DNA of 64,000 nt from Ecdyonurus torrentis (GCA_949318235.1 OX439135.1:22188501-22252500); one strand, 5' to 3'; positions 37,220-50,580 are shown, numbered from the stretch's first letter. The notes: generated by a model from the letters alone, not told the origin. A program made the numbers and translations.

Positions 37220-37515
37220 ATTGATTTCTATTAAGAAATATATATATATATATTATTAAATATATAAAATTAAAAAATCACAGATATGTAAAACACTTTT
37301 TTTAACAACACATCACACAATATAATAATCCTTTTTTTTTTGTAAATAGAAAAGAACGAAACAAAAAGAGAGATAGAGATGTGATCCGTAGCTCTAACAA
37401 TCGCTAACTGACTGACTGAATGACTTTCTCTTCGAACAAACCGCGCTCAAACTCACTCAGTCACAGGAGAGGAGAACTGTGTTTTCACCTTCTCTCCATA
37501 CTTACAGTATATATT
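37220..37515 (-). other. Probable 5' UTR of the scavenger-receptor gene
   Basis: A block at 37380-37500 is clearly more GC-rich than its surroundings and contains GTGACTGAGTGAGTTTGAGC and CAGTCAGTCAG words on the sense strand. No frame continues into the ATG because of the TAA at 37255-37253. Short upstream ATG frames are present near 37490 and 37330, each ending within a few codons. The transcription start is not visible in sequence; the right boundary is set from the TATA-like box. Confidence 0.5.
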
Positions 37516-37533
37516 TTCAATGTGATTTCCTTA

Positions 37534-37556
37534 TTACGTCACATATATATAAAAGA
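37534..37556 (-). promoter_or_regulatory. Putative core promoter: TATA-like box and CRE-like site
   Basis: Read on the minus strand, CTTTTATATATATGTG is followed immediately by GTGACGTAA, a CRE/ATF-like element (one base from TGACGTCA). This lies about 320 bases upstream of the start codon, at the edge of the GC-richer 5' UTR block. TA-rich motifs are common here, so the TATA assignment is tentative. The GC step and the CRE-like word are better evidence. Confidence 0.4.
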
Positions 37557-37741
37557 GCGAGACTTGAATTTATAAGATGAAGAATTTGTATTTTTTATTT
37601 AGAGGTCATATATATTTTTTTTTTTTTTTTTTTTTGAAGTCCTTTCAAGTTTTTAAGATATCTAAAAATGTGTGTCCTTATTTTAATTTTTTTTTTAGAT
37701 ATTTTTATAATCTTTCATAATGATTTGATTGTATAATTTTT

Positions 37742-37770
37742 TTCTATCGTGACATTTTCTATCGTGACAT
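37742..37770. repeat. Two tandem TTCTATCGTGACATT units
   Basis: A 14-15 base unit repeated twice at the edge of the large tetranucleotide array. It may be a by-product of the same slippage or recombination. Confidence 0.8.
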
Positions 37771-38514
<744 letters not shown>

Positions 38515-39745
38515 TTTTTTTTTTAGTTTCATTAATAATTTTAAACAAATTTTATTGAATTTATCTAATTTTTATTTACTGTAGCAAAGTATTTCTTATT
38601 ATTACACTATTATTTTTTTATGTTTAAATTTTTGTTTTATATACTTTATATATTATTATATAATTTCATTCAAGTAAATTGGTAAATTTTTATTATGTAA
38701 AACATTTATCAAGCGATGTAAGAGTTTCATAACTGAATTGAATGTTGATAGTTGTTATGATTAAAATAACGTTGGCATTGGAAAATTGAAAACTATCAAT
38801 GTTGTTAGGAGAAAATAAATATAGTAAATAATATACTAAAAATGTAAAACAAATGTGGAGTATTTGGAGGGCTGCGGCTATCATTTGAATAATAGAATAT
38901 ATTGTCCGATGTCATCAAATCATCGTATAATATAACATCGTTTAGAAAGGTTTTTGTGTCAGTTATAATTTATAAGAATTTCGTTTGGATTGAAAATTGA
39001 AATAAAGGACTGGAAAAAAATAAGCTAAAATATGCAACTTATGTTTTTAAAGTTTGCAAACTGTATTTCTTGATTATTTTTTAGATATTTGAGTTCCTCT
39101 TAGTGCAAAATATGAAGAGAAAAAAAATCATTTCTACTTTAAAACTTTTTTAATTAAACACTGATCTCTCCCCTTTAATCATGATCTATTATAAAATAAC
39201 TTCAGATCACAGTTTAACTAATTTGTGTCTCTAAAACCATTTTTTAATGAAATTTGGTGATGAGGCTAAAAGAAAAATTCAAGAAGTCCCTTAGAATTGG
39301 AGGATCAGTATCTCTCTTTGAGATAGTAAAACACTAAGACTAGAAAAATAAAAATAAACGCTAGGCACACTCCAGCAGATGAAACAAAATTAAGGATATT
39401 TTTTATAACCAATATGTATATTTTTTCACTTATCATAATATGTATAAAAAAAATTATTATAAAATTTTCAAAACTTTGCAGTTTTTTTTTAGATTCTATA
39501 GATACAGAAATATTATTGCGTTACGAAAACAGAATAAAAACAACTAGTTAATTGCAGTTATGTAAGATAAAAGTATTATATTTTATCTACAAGAAAAGTA
39601 TTATTTTGTTACCAAGGCTCTTTAATCTAAAACTATCGCATTACTGTACACAGAAAGAATATTTATAAATATTCTAGATTACTACAGACCTTATACAAGG
39701 CATATACACAAATAACTAAGTTTTTTAGTTTAATATCCATCAAAA
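38515..39745. other. AT-rich upstream flank, nothing recognised
   Basis: No exon-like or shared-repeat sequence found in this stretch. Confidence 0.6.
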
Positions 39746-39751
39746 TAAATT

Positions 39752-39903
39752 TGACTAATCAAGAAACAACCGTTTTGAAGCCGACTTTAAGTCACATCCG
39801 CTTCCGTTTCTACTTACCACGCATGCGCAGTACGTCGAAACGGAAGCGGATGTAAGCGAGATCGCTTATAGTTGGCTCAAAACAAGTGTTCCTTTATTAG
39901 TCA
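39752..39903. mobile_element. Family F hairpin MITE, copy 2
   Basis: A palindrome with TGACTAATC and TATTAGTCA ends and CACATCCGCTTCCGTTTC arms. Its central CGCATGCGCA is at 39820-39829. Confidence 0.88.
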
Positions 39904-39904
39904 T

Positions 39905-41910
39905 AACTCATAAATGATCAAATATTATAGAGAATTGTTAATTATTTCTTTCATATCAAACATCAAACATTATAATGCTCCGCAATTCTAAAACTCATAG
40001 TAAAATATTTACTTTTCTTTGCAGGAATATATAGGATTTTTTAATGAAAAAACATAACTTCGTTTTCTTAATTTTGCAATTATTTACTTATTAAACTTCA
40101 GCGTCCTTAATTTTTTAAACAAACATTACACTCGCATTTTTTTAAGGGTCATAAAGGAGTGCATACCAAATAAAAGCTTCGTTTCTTTTATAAACAGAAG
40201 TCATTATAATGTTTCTTAATAAAATGCTATTCTTTCTATATCTTTAGGCTAAATAGAAATTTAAGACGTGTCATAAGAGATTTTATATTAATTTGTAAGG
40301 CTAACAATAATAAAAAAAAAAAATCGCTTAAATAAGATTAAAAGACTTTTTATTAGATTAGTTATAATTATTTCAAAATCAAGTTATAATTAAACTTCTA
40401 GGATATTTTTAATATTATTTTGCCGAAAACTATATTTCAAAAGATATTATTATTATTTTCAGGTATGTATATATTATATCAGAGTAGCTTTCCTTAGCTG
40501 TACCTTGAAAGTATTATAAGAAACACTGTTGTGAAATTTATTTGTTTTGTTTTTAACTAAAATTAGTAATCGTGTTTTTTGTTAGTATGTTTTTTTTTTT
40601 TTTTTTGTTAAATCATAGTTAGTTATTAAAATAATTATTATTAATTATTAATATTTATAAGTTAAATTTATATAAATTTATAATTAAAATAATAAGAAAT
40701 TAATATATTTTTGGAGTAATTTATTTGATATGTACTTTTTTGTTCTTTTGCGTTCGTCATTTGAAGAAATATTATCAGTGGTTACATTGATTAAAGGTAA
40801 ATTCTGTCTATTGGACCATTTAAATGGAAAGGTGAAATGTATTAAGTTAATAAAATATAGCATCAATATCAATACTGATATGATATAAAATATAACACCC
40901 TAAAAATTCCAAGGTACAGGCTTTGCAAAGCATAATTAAAAGTTTTAAATCTATACTAGATGACCTAGAAGTGTTTGCACCTTCAACTTCAAACTTATAC
41001 GTTGCTTTATCTTGTATTACTGTCATTTGTAAAATCAAATATTTTTGCATAAACTTTATTTTTACTTGTCAAACGTGGACTCACACAGGGTATACATAGA
41101 AATACAATTGTATCATATGATGACACTTAATCTCATTGCTCTATATAAATAATACATTATACTTTCAATCAGGTAACATACGTATACGTAGAATCACAGT
41201 TTTTAATACAAGCTATCAAAAAATAAATTACCGCATTTACATTATTGTACGCGCTATTTTCGTATACATAAACAGTTAAATGTTATATGCATCATTATAA
41301 TAACAGGATTTTAAATAAATTGATAAGAAAATATAACATGCTACCACCTGCATAAATTTTACTATGCAGGTTAAAATAGAAGTTTTTTTTCCGCTCCTGA
41401 TTATAATTATTAAAACAATAGGTTACCAATGGAACAAACATGAAAGTTTGTGAATTATTTTATGTATGTACATTGTGAGATTATTATTAAGCTTTTTCGT
41501 AATGTAATTTCAAATTTAACTGACTTTTTTTTTTTAATTATTATTTTGTAGTATAATATTGATAATTAATAAATGCTTCATTTTGTACTTAAAAAAAAGT
41601 AGTGTTTTACTTCATATACGTACGTTTTTCTTGACGATATTTTTTATTATTATTTTTTTAAAAGTTAAGCTATACGAGAAGCCAAATATAGGTTATTATT
41701 TGCTATTTTATAATATAGTTATTGCGCTTCCAGGTTAGGATACTAGTACTATGTAGCGTGTTAATTCAGAATATGCAAAAACTACAGTCAACAGCTCAGA
41801 AGTTTTACTCGTCAGAGGAAAGAAATATTCATTGTACTTTTCATTTCTCGAAATAAAGAACTAGTTAATTTTAGTTGGCGATTATTTACGCACCTTAAAT
41901 AATGCTATTT
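39905..41910. other. AT-rich upstream flank; one unassigned open frame
   Basis: A minus-strand frame at 40847-41050 includes VIQDKATYKFEVEGANTSRS, which looks protein-like, but it lacks convincing splice sites and a recognised domain. A perfect small hairpin (ACCTGCATA and TATGCAGGT) lies at 41346-41371. Otherwise nothing. Confidence 0.45.
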
Positions 41911-41913
41911 CGA

Positions 41914-42193
41914 TACAAGGGTATATTTGCATGACATGCGCTTAGAGGCCATACTGGAATAGTAAACAACATTGCTCAGTATAGGACAAACTTCATTTTA
42001 GCTATTTTCATTTGGCTTCATTTTTGGTTATTATTATTTTTCTCACATACTTGAGATAGTAATTTAACCTATTAAAAACACCAGTGCTCTCAAAACTATT
42101 GCAATATTTTTAAACTGGCAAAATGAGCTATTTTTCTTACGCAGCCCTTGTTATTGAGTGATCCAACATGACGTCGACTTTAACATGAAAGTA
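41914..42193 (-). mobile_element. Family D element, copy 3
   Basis: Opposite orientation to copies 1 and 2. Shared blocks are AAGGGTATATTTGCATGAC, GGCCATACTGGA, GATCCAACATG and GTCGACTTTAACATG. Confidence 0.85.
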
Positions 42194-43205
42194 TAATATC
42201 TTGAGTTTCCAATAGTTTGTTTTGAGATATAACAACGTACTAGCTTTATATTTTGATATTCAATTTTAATAGCTGAACAATAGTTCAATTTTTTTAAATT
42301 CCAAATCTCATCAAATCGATACTCTCCACTCACAGAGCAATGATTAGGATAATGTAATTGAAATTTTATGTCACATCTCGGTTTTAAATTAGATTTATTA
42401 AATAATTTTTTATTAATATTTATATTAAAAAAACAAACATAATTTGAAAACAAATAAACATAAATATTTTCTTTTAATTATTATCAGATACAAATGTTTT
42501 AAATTAAAAAAAAAAACAATTACAATTGATTTACAGAGCACCATATTATGTAACAGCTTCAATATTAATATATTATTTAATAATTTATTAAAAAAATAAT
42601 AATAAAAAATAGGTTCATGACAGTTTAAAATAAAATAACATACGTCTTAAAATTAGAAATAATTATTTTAGTTTGCATGATTAACTTCTTAAAACTTATG
42701 TTGTTTTCTTAAATAATTATGATTATTAATTATTGTACTGTGTGTACCTTCAATATATTGGGCGCGAGCCTGATTTTGGATGAAACAATTATAAATGATA
42801 AATATTGTATTATAATGTATTGAATTATTTTTCTCATTATATACGCAACTAAAAAAAAAAAAAAACATTATTATTAATCCCTGATTTAAAAGCACGTCAT
42901 TATTAAGAATTTTTATATTTCACCATGGTAATAAGTGCACTATACTTACATACTTGTTAGTATAATGCTGATACTGTGGTTACTTACTGGGGCGTACTAT
43001 ATTGAAGTGCGCCAGTAATTCACAGTCGGCGCGGGAAATAATCACATACATTGTGGGAAATCTTTCTCTTTTAAAGAAATTGCACCGAGGTTAGAAGAGG
43101 ATTTTTTTTTTTTTTTTTTTTTTTAATCATCAGGGATACAATGAGATAAATCAAATAAAAACTTACTATCTTTAATTCATTTGTATGTATTTACAATTTA
43201 AACAT
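42194..43205. other. AT-rich flank with family U copy 2 and an unassigned frame
   Basis: A 100-codon minus frame (42151-42453) runs out of the end of family D copy 3 into LKPRCDIKFQLHYPNHCSVS. I recognise no domain. About one such frame is expected by chance in a window of this composition. Family U copy 2 is at 42735-42783. A GGCGCGGGAAA E2F-like word is at 43028-43038, next to an imperfect TTACTGG/CCAGTAA hairpin. Confidence 0.5.
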
Positions 43206-43210
43206 AATAA

Positions 43211-43533
43211 TAAGGGAGTAGGGAACCGACATCGGCCATTAGACTCAAACTTTTCTCGTCAAAAAAATCTGAAATTTTGCACAATTGTACTTCAGCTTGA
43301 GATAATTTTGGGGGGTCACCGTGCAAAATAAATTTTTTATATAATTTTTTGAAATTTTAAGCCTATAAGGCCCAATCTTAATATCAATAATTTTTTTTCT
43401 TTTTTTCGGGACGGTCAAACAAATTGAAATTTTTATCACAGCTAGGTGTGACCCTTAGCTACACAGTGACACCAAATTTATACTCAAAATTCTTCTAATG
43501 TTTGAGATATAAGGTCGGTACCCTACTCCCTTA
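43211..43533. mobile_element. Family G: 323-bp MITE with TAAGGGAGTAGGG ends
   Basis: The terminal inverted repeat TAAGGGAGTAGGGAACCGAC pairs with GGTCGGTACCCTACTCCCTT at the other end. A TA target is compatible with Tc1/mariner-type mobilisation. Noncoding; the 64-codon frame within it is not a gene. Single copy here. Confidence 0.75.
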
Positions 43534-44281
43534 ATTTACATAAGCAAGAATGCACCTCCAGTATTGATATTTTTATTTGCAGGTTTGAATTATAATTAAA
43601 AGCAAAATTATAGTTCAACCCTACACTTATATTACAATCGTCCAAAAATTTGTATAAATAAATTTTAATTTATATATATATATACTATACTTATTGAACA
43701 TTATACTTTGCTAAAAAAAAGTATAATAATAATAATAACAAAATAAAAACAAATAAAATTAAGTAATATTTAAATAATTAAAACAATTTTTTTTTTACTA
43801 AAATATAAGGAAGTTAAATTAAACTTTTATAATAATTTTTTTATCTTTTATAAAAACCCTGAAGGCAAAAAAAGAATATAAAATTCATTCGCAAGTTTTG
43901 TTTCTTCATACATAAGGTCATTGAAGAGAAGTCAAAATAATAATAGGATTTTTTTAGTGCCATTTCCGGTTAATTCTTATTTGTTCATTAAAAATCTCAC
44001 ATGAGGTGAAATGGAAAAAAATTAAAATGAAAAGTAAATTAGGTATATAGATGTTCTTTTATATAAGTAGTAATTTCTTCTTTTTGCCTTTGGTAAACAC
44101 AATAGTGCAATTTTGATACTATTGTGTAATACTCACTAGTGTTATAATTTATTTTTATCATTTAAATTGTGTGCGTGTTTTTCTCATAAGAAAAATATTG
44201 TAAATTAAACGCGAGTTATTCAAAAGTAAATATCATTACAATCGCATTGCATCTGTGAAACTACCCAATCTACATAACACC

Positions 44282-44577
44282 TATAGACCCCTTGCACATC
44301 CTTGCGCTTTGCCACCATGTTTGTGGTACTAAATGCATTTGTCCAGCATATGGGAAACATCATTTCTCCTAATTTTTCACATAAGAAGAGTTTATTTCAA
44401 CTGAACGAATTTTTCTCATATTCTTCGAGCTTATTAGGAGATAGAAATAAGGCTTTGATTGAGGTTTGAAGCTTCTTTTGCTAATAAAAATATAAAAATG
44501 ATGTTTTTCCTTTGCTGGCCTATGTATTCCTGACCAACAAAATCGCGGCTCTTAAATATAAGTGCAACCGGTCTATA
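44282..44577 (+). mobile_element. Family E element, copy 2
   Basis: 296 bases. Ends TATAGACCCCTTGCAC and GTGCAACCGGTCTATA are inverted over about 16 bases with a TA border, fitting a Tc1/mariner-type non-autonomous element. Internal blocks are TTGTCCAGCAT, GAGCTTATTAGGAG and GACCAACAAAAT. Confidence 0.85.
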
Positions 44578-44853
44578 ACTATTACAACAATATATAAATT
44601 TAGTTTTTTTTTTTTTTTTTTTTTTTAATATCTTGTACGCCCTTATAATAAAAATAAACGTGCCTTACTCCTTTAATTATTACTTATAGAGACCTCGTCA
44701 TGTCACTTTACATAGCAATATTTTGCAATCAATCAATTATTGAAAATATTACTTTGTGTACAGGACTCAATAAAAGTGGAGGTTTTTTTATAAGGTGTGA
44801 AGAAAACGCTTTTAGGGTTCTCTAGTTTCTCATCCTTTAATATTGTAAGACGA

Positions 44854-44858
<5 letters not shown>

Positions 44859-44893
<35 letters not shown>
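44859..44893. repeat. Poly(T) run of about 35
   Basis: Pure T run upstream of family M copy 3. Confidence 0.95.
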
Positions 44894-44897
<4 letters not shown>

Positions 44898-45040
44898 CAA
44901 CACACTATACTAGGTCTTGTAATATGTAAACGTTTTACATGTTTTAAGCGAATAGAAAAAAAGTAGTTGCTATAAATTACTGAAATATATTCGACTCATT
45001 TCAGTGGTATAAAATTGTGTTATAACAAGTTAGAATTACA

Positions 45041-45243
45041 ATGGAGCTAATCGGTTATAGGTCACGGGGACAATTAAGAGTCCCCTAACATTAGTGATGA
45101 CGCTAATACGGAATTTTGTTGTTGTTGCGATTTTTGAGAAAACTACTCCACCGATTCCGAAGAAATTAAAATGAGAAATTCTCTAAACATACTTTTACGT
45201 ATGTTTTAAGCTATTTCAAGAATTTTTTAAACCAATAATCTCC
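45041..45243 (+). repeat. Family M dispersed repeat, copy 3
   Basis: ATGGAGCTAATCGGTTATAG at the left, TTGAGAAAACTACTCCACCG in the middle and AACCAATAATCTCC at the right. The outer blocks are inverted relatives of each other, suggesting short terminal inverted repeats. Confidence 0.75.
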
Positions 45244-45567
45244 TTATTTTATATAAAAATTTTAAAACACTAAAACAAGTAGAAAGTAATTTTAATGTAA
45301 TTGCTATAGCGGCATGGTGATAACTACAATGTAGTACAATTACTTTTATATTGTAAACAATCCAAATAATTTAAAAAAAATCTGTAACACACAACATCCT
45401 TATGTTTTTATACACATTATTATTTGCTTGACTTGGCATTCAATGTATATAAGTCAAGTTACCGTTTGCTGTACTCTATATTATATATAATATATTTTGC
45501 CATGAAGGAATTACATTATTTTTCTACATATTATATACGTGAATAGAATACAAATTATGTCCCTACT

Positions 45568-45570
<3 letters not shown>

Positions 45571-45638
<68 letters not shown>
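45571..45638. repeat. (CT)n microsatellite
   Basis: About 68 bases of CT. Confidence 0.95.
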
Positions 45639-45641
<3 letters not shown>

Positions 45642-46261
45642 CACACACTTTTTTTTACATTGAGTATTTGTGACGTCATTTTTCTACATGTTTCGAATAT
45701 TTAATTATTAAAATTGCAAAATATTACATTATACAGTTTTATAATAGTGTCTAGTCAGTATACCAATGTTATTTATTATTATTACTATTGTTAATGTCGA
45801 AATTTTCTTATATTATTATTTCATTGAAGATTTTTCTTTATTGTTATTTTTTAATTTAAACTTTGTTTATTATACTGTATATACTGTCATCCAAAAATAG
45901 GTGTTAGTTACCCAAATAAATATGTTGTGTCATTTATAGTATAGTAGAACGTGACTTTTATTATTATTCATATTTTTATACAATACACGTAAAGCAAAAA
46001 AACTGAACAATGTTGGCTCATCTTTGCAAAGTTGATTTTCCCAACTGCAAATGCTCTATTGTACGTTAACTCTATTTTATTTATACAACATATAAATTTA
46101 GATATAGCTAAATATATAAATATAGAACAACATTTAGCTACAAAATATCATGTTGTAGAAGTGCGTCTACATGGTTTGTTCAATAAATTTGCATAGTAGC
46201 AAGTTTGGTAGTGTTCAATCACGGGCAAAGCGAGAAAAAAACTAGAGTCCCTAATTTGTCT

Positions 46262-46423
46262 ATGATTAATAAAGCAACACTGTTTTGAGGCTGACTATAA
46301 GCGATTTTGCTCACATCCACTTCCGTTTCGACGTTCTGCGCATGCGTAGTAAGTAGAAACGGAAGCGGATGTGTCCGAAATAGCTTAAAGTTAGCTTCAA
46401 AACAGTTGTTCCTTTATTATTCA
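46262..46423. mobile_element. Family F hairpin MITE, copy 3
   Basis: Same arms as copies 1 and 2. The central TGCGCATGCG is at 46337-46346. The overlapping 71-codon frame is not a gene. Confidence 0.85.
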
Positions 46424-47150
46424 ATAGTATTACGGGACAATGAATGCTTTTCATTGCAGCATTTAGATGACCAAAAAACCTTAAAATTAATAACTATAGT
46501 TCAGAAAATTCTATGTTCCTAGAATTCTTAATGACCTTAGGTAACTATTATTTTTTATTTTTTGCTTGCCATATTGTGCAAGTGCTTCGATAAATCGTAC
46601 CCTATGTTTTAATTTTTTTTTAATAATTTAATATTAAAACCGCAGAAAATGTTTATATAAATAATGCTAGACATTTTACCTTTTTTTTTTTTTTTTTTTT
46701 TTTTTTTGTTATCACTGGTATATTACATTCCAAAAACCTTGTAAATTCGATGTATAAAGACATTTTATAATTCTATAGGTTCAAAAACATATAGCACATG
46801 GTATAAATAACGTATGAGCTGTTACATCTATATATATAATCAATACTAGGAAACCTTTTATTCCTATAATTAAAAGTTGACAACAACAAAATTATAATAT
46901 TAAATTAATTCATGATCATTGAATATAAAGCTAAGCATGGCCACATATTTAATTGCAATTAAATATTCGGTTGAACTGATTAACATAAAGTCCTCTTCCC
47001 TTTCTGAAGGTTAATTAATGTCTAGGGAATTTTAGTTTTATTTCCTTTATTTTCAAGGTCTATGGTATATAGGTGATGCATTCACGACAAACTTTATGAT
47101 GTGTAAATATAATTAATCATTTTCATCATTATTAATATTATTTAAATATT

Positions 47151-47409
47151 CACTCTAAAAATTGGTGCATTACTTTAGTTACGAGTCCTAACTCATTTAA
47201 GATAACACTTTTAAGTTATTATAAGTAGCTAAAATAATGCATTTTAGCAAATTAATATCAATAGCTATTTTAACTGGAAATAGCTTTAAAAAAATTTAAA
47301 ACAGCTTAAATTAGCTATTTTTAATAACTTGTCAAAATGCATTATTTTAGAATATTATCTAAAATAAGTTAGGATTTGTAACTAAAGTAATGCACCAATT
47401 TTTAGTGTC
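47151..47409. mobile_element. Family J: 259-bp hairpin MITE
   Basis: CTAAAAATTGGTGCATTACT at the left pairs with AGTAATGCACCAATTTTTAG at the right. The inverted similarity continues through TAGTTAC, TCCTAACT and AAAATAATGCATTTT. Noncoding; single copy here. Confidence 0.8.
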
Positions 47410-47480
47410 ATTATCACCCTCAATTGTTTAATAACACAAAATATAATTTCACTATACCAATTTTGTTCTTGCTATGCAAT

Positions 47481-47777
47481 TGGGTTTGCATTTATATAAA
47501 CGCTGACGTCATAAGTAAGCTCTAAATAATATTGTGCTGGTATGGAAAAATTACACCAGTTTACCAGTTTCAAAATACTTATCAATATTTTTGAGAGCAT
47601 TGATGCTATGTTAACAGGTTGTATTAGGTTTTCAAGTATAAGCGAAAAAATGATGATAAAAAAACAAAATAATTAACCAGTAAAAAAAGTTCTATATAGA
47701 TGCTGAACAATGTTATTCATTGCTACAGTATTGCGTCAAAGTGCATTTAGTATGACGTCATCTGTATACAAACTATG
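47481..47777 (+). mobile_element. Family D element, copy 4
   Basis: Shared CAATATTTTTGAGAGCATTG and TTATTCATTGCTACAGTAT blocks. It carries two CRE octamers (47504 and 47753), one near each end. Confidence 0.82.
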
Positions 47778-47804
47778 TAGTTATTATATTATAACATTAC
47801 TTAC

Positions 47805-48129
47805 TATAGGGTATGTACGCATGACGTCATTTTGAGTGCTTTTCGATGCTCTTCTTGAGCAATGAATAACATTATATACTCAGTATAGGGCAAACGTAGT
47901 TTTTGGCTATTTTCTTTGGAAAATAAGATTTTTTTTTTTTTTTTTTTTTTGTATACTTGAGGCCTCAACTTGAGGTACTATAATTTCAACCTGTTAACAG
48001 CATCAATTCTCTTAAAAAAAATTGTAAAGAATTTTTAAACTGGCAAAATGAGTCATTTTCCTATACTGGCCCATGTTATTTAGCGCTCACTTATGGCGTC
48101 GACTTAAACATGAATGAAACCACCCTATA
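47805..48129 (-). mobile_element. Family D element, copy 5 (best termini)
   Basis: TATAGGGTATGTACGC at the left and CACCCTATA at the right define the family termini, with a TA border. It is only about 28 bases from copy 4 and in the opposite orientation. One CRE octamer at 47822. A T run interrupts the centre. Confidence 0.85.
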
Positions 48130-49120
48130 TATTGCTTGTTACAGTGGTTATAGAGTTTATTGTTCATCAATAAGAGCGTGCGAAAACGAAACACTTCTAT
48201 ACTCCTAAACAATTTAATTCGAATAATATTTAATATATCAAAATTACCATCAGTTTCATCTATTTGCTCAACATTGCATGTATCTAACCCAACCTTATAT
48301 TAACTCATGTTTCAACTAATCAACTCTATTTACGTTCACCAATCTATGCAATCAAGCTACAATGAAATGCATATATTACAATAAAAATTATAACGGGTTT
48401 GATACGTTAAATTATTAAATAAATATTATAATAAAAAACATTTATATATAAAAATATAATATTACATAAAAATTGAAATAATTTAAAAATATATGTACAA
48501 TGTATAATAATACTACAAATATATTTATTTGTTATATATTATAAATAAATTTTATTAAAAATAAAATTTTTAATTATAATTAAAGTAAATAAAAATATTA
48601 AGTGCTAAATAAATATAAACAACTTTATAGTACAATAAAATAATATACTCTGAAGAGTTTTATGCAAATGTTATTTCAATGAAAATACAAAAGTCTCTTC
48701 CTCATTCTTAATTTTAGATTTTAGAGGCCTTTCGTCACATAAATAATCAAATATAAACTATATGCTATAAAACTCCATGACCTTTTAGATATAAATATAT
48801 ATGAAAAAACGTCGATAATTTTAATGATTATCTTTATTTCTAATTTAAAGGTAAAAGTAAATATTAAGTATAAAAGTTTTTTTTTTGCAATATTAAAACT
48901 TGTTTTAATATTTTTATCGTGCAATATCAATCCTATTTACTATGCACTTTCATTTTTATAGCTTAAATATACAAATGAAATCCTTATGATAAAGATATTG
49001 AAAGGGGGATTTTTTAAAATTCTTGTTATTGTAAACTATTATTGTAAAAAAATGAATTTTATAATTTGCATAATTATTTAAATAGATATTACAATACTAA
49101 AACTAATAATAATAAAGACT
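48130..49120. other. AT-rich upstream flank, nothing recognised
   Basis: Low-complexity A/T sequence with a chance 69-codon minus frame rich in Ile, Lys and Phe. Confidence 0.6.
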
Positions 49121-49127
49121 TGCTCAC

Positions 49128-49224
49128 AATAAGCTTTTTCTAATTGGAATTGTTAATTATTTGATCAAAATAACATGTATTCTTATGGAGCTCACTTAAC
49201 AATTCCAATTAGAAATAGCTTATT
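49128..49224. repeat. 97-nt hairpin, miRNA-precursor-sized
   Basis: A 29-base left arm (49128-49156) pairs with a 29-base right arm (49196-49224) with one mismatch, leaving a 39-base loop. Arm core is TTCTAATTGGAATTGTTAA. It could be a tiny MITE remnant or a hairpin transcript. Near-perfect pairing favours a MITE. No copy elsewhere in the window. Confidence 0.6.
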
Positions 49225-49401
49225 TTAAACAAGGCATAAAAATATGAAAAAAAAAAAAAAAATCCCCTTTTTAAAAGCAATGTGATATTAGTACAATAGC
49301 TTTTTCGAGAGATTAAAATCAATAAAATCTGTTACAATCGATTTCAAAACAGGTTTCGCTAGGGTGCTATATGTTTAATAATTGTAATCCATTCTGTTGA
49401 A

Positions 49402-49677
49402 TGGACCCCTTTCATATCCGTGCGCTTTTTCGCCATGTTTGCGGTGCCTAATGCATTAGCCAGGGAAACGTCATTTTTCCTTATTTTTCGCATAAATAAA
49501 AGTGTATATTAACTGAAAGCATTTTTCTCATATTTTTCTACCTTATTAGGAGCTAGAAACAAGGCTTCAATAGAGATTTGAAGGTTTGTTTGTTGTTTAG
49601 AAAAAATAAAAATTTCATTTTTCCTATCCTGGCCTGCGTATTTTTGACCAACAAAATGGCGGCTTTTAAAGTCTATA
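49402..49677 (+). mobile_element. Family E element, copy 3
   Basis: Matches copy 2 through GTGCGC-TTTTTCGCCATGTT, TTATTAGGAGCTAGAAAC and GACCAACAAAATGGCGGC. The right end GTCTATA is kept and the left end is eroded; the GTGCAACC block near the right end is missing. Confidence 0.8.
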
Positions 49678-50022
49678 TTATTTTATTTTTTTCTTTCATA
49701 TCTGTTCTTCTGTTACATTTTTAAAATTCAATACTATTTATCATTTTCATGGTCACAAAGATAACCCCAAGTTTATATATCTGACATTGAACTTGTAGTA
49801 TATTATATAGTATCATACGATATTTTGACAAAATTTACAAACATTATTTTCAAATATGGTTCAAGCTTTGTGTATAATTAATTGACGTCAGCTGTTTGGT
49901 AAAAATTATTAAAAGTTTTTATGAACTTTGAGCAGGTAAAGAATGTATAATATTTAGTACTCTTTACAAAATATTTAATCCTCAGTGAAGTAGTCCCCCC
50001 CCCCCCCAAATGGATAATTACT

Positions 50023-50255
50023 TGCACTGAAAAAACTGTAAAGTATGCAATATGCGTGAAAATTCATGTTTATGACGTCAGAAACATGCAAAAATGAGCA
50101 TGAAAATGTTGTGCGAGTTGCATAAATAAAATTTTCTGATCACTGCTACAGGGCTACTGTTGGGTTTTGAGACAAACTAATGTTATTTATGTAAACCCCA
50201 TCAAGTGTTTTATGATATAAATGCTTATGTTTTTCTCTGGTCTATTCCTTTAAAC
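50023..50255 (+). repeat. Family A dispersed repeat, copy 2
   Basis: Lacks the left third of copy 1. It contains TATGACGTCAGAAACATGC (CRE octamer at 50073) and CCCATCAAGTGTTTT. A C run lies just upstream at about 49997-50007. Confidence 0.82.
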
Positions 50256-50340
50256 TCAGTATATCCTATATCTTGTTTTTTTGGATGTTTCTTGACAATG
50301 TATGAATCTAATTTTATACATTTTATTATAATTTATTTTA

Positions 50341-50580
50341 AATAGTTTGACAAGACCAACTGTTGTTGTATCACCATACAATCCGGAGAATTTAAGAATG
50401 CTTTATGATCATTCAAAAATCCAACAATCGATTATTTGTATTTTTTGTATACTACAAACAAGTATGCCATTTTGGGCGATTGTTCAAAAAGTCAACCTAT
50501 CGCCCACATTGTTAGAATCTCGGGAGTTTTTATGTTACTTATCACTGCCTGGGTCAATAAAGAAATCTTATTCTTAAAAT
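50341..50580 (+). repeat. Family V repeat, copy 2, containing a 76-codon open frame
   Basis: The frame at 50347-50577 reads RPTVVVSPYNPENLRMLYDH near its start and looks protein-like. Its 3' part matches 27950-28060, so it belongs to a dispersed repeat. It is most likely a fragment of a mobile-element gene of unknown type. A TTTTAAATAG acceptor-like sequence precedes it. Confidence 0.4.

Noticed and set aside
42151..42453. 100-codon minus frame
   Set aside because: It overlaps the end of family D copy 3 and has no recognised domain. With a stop roughly every 11 codons, about one frame this long is expected by chance in the window.
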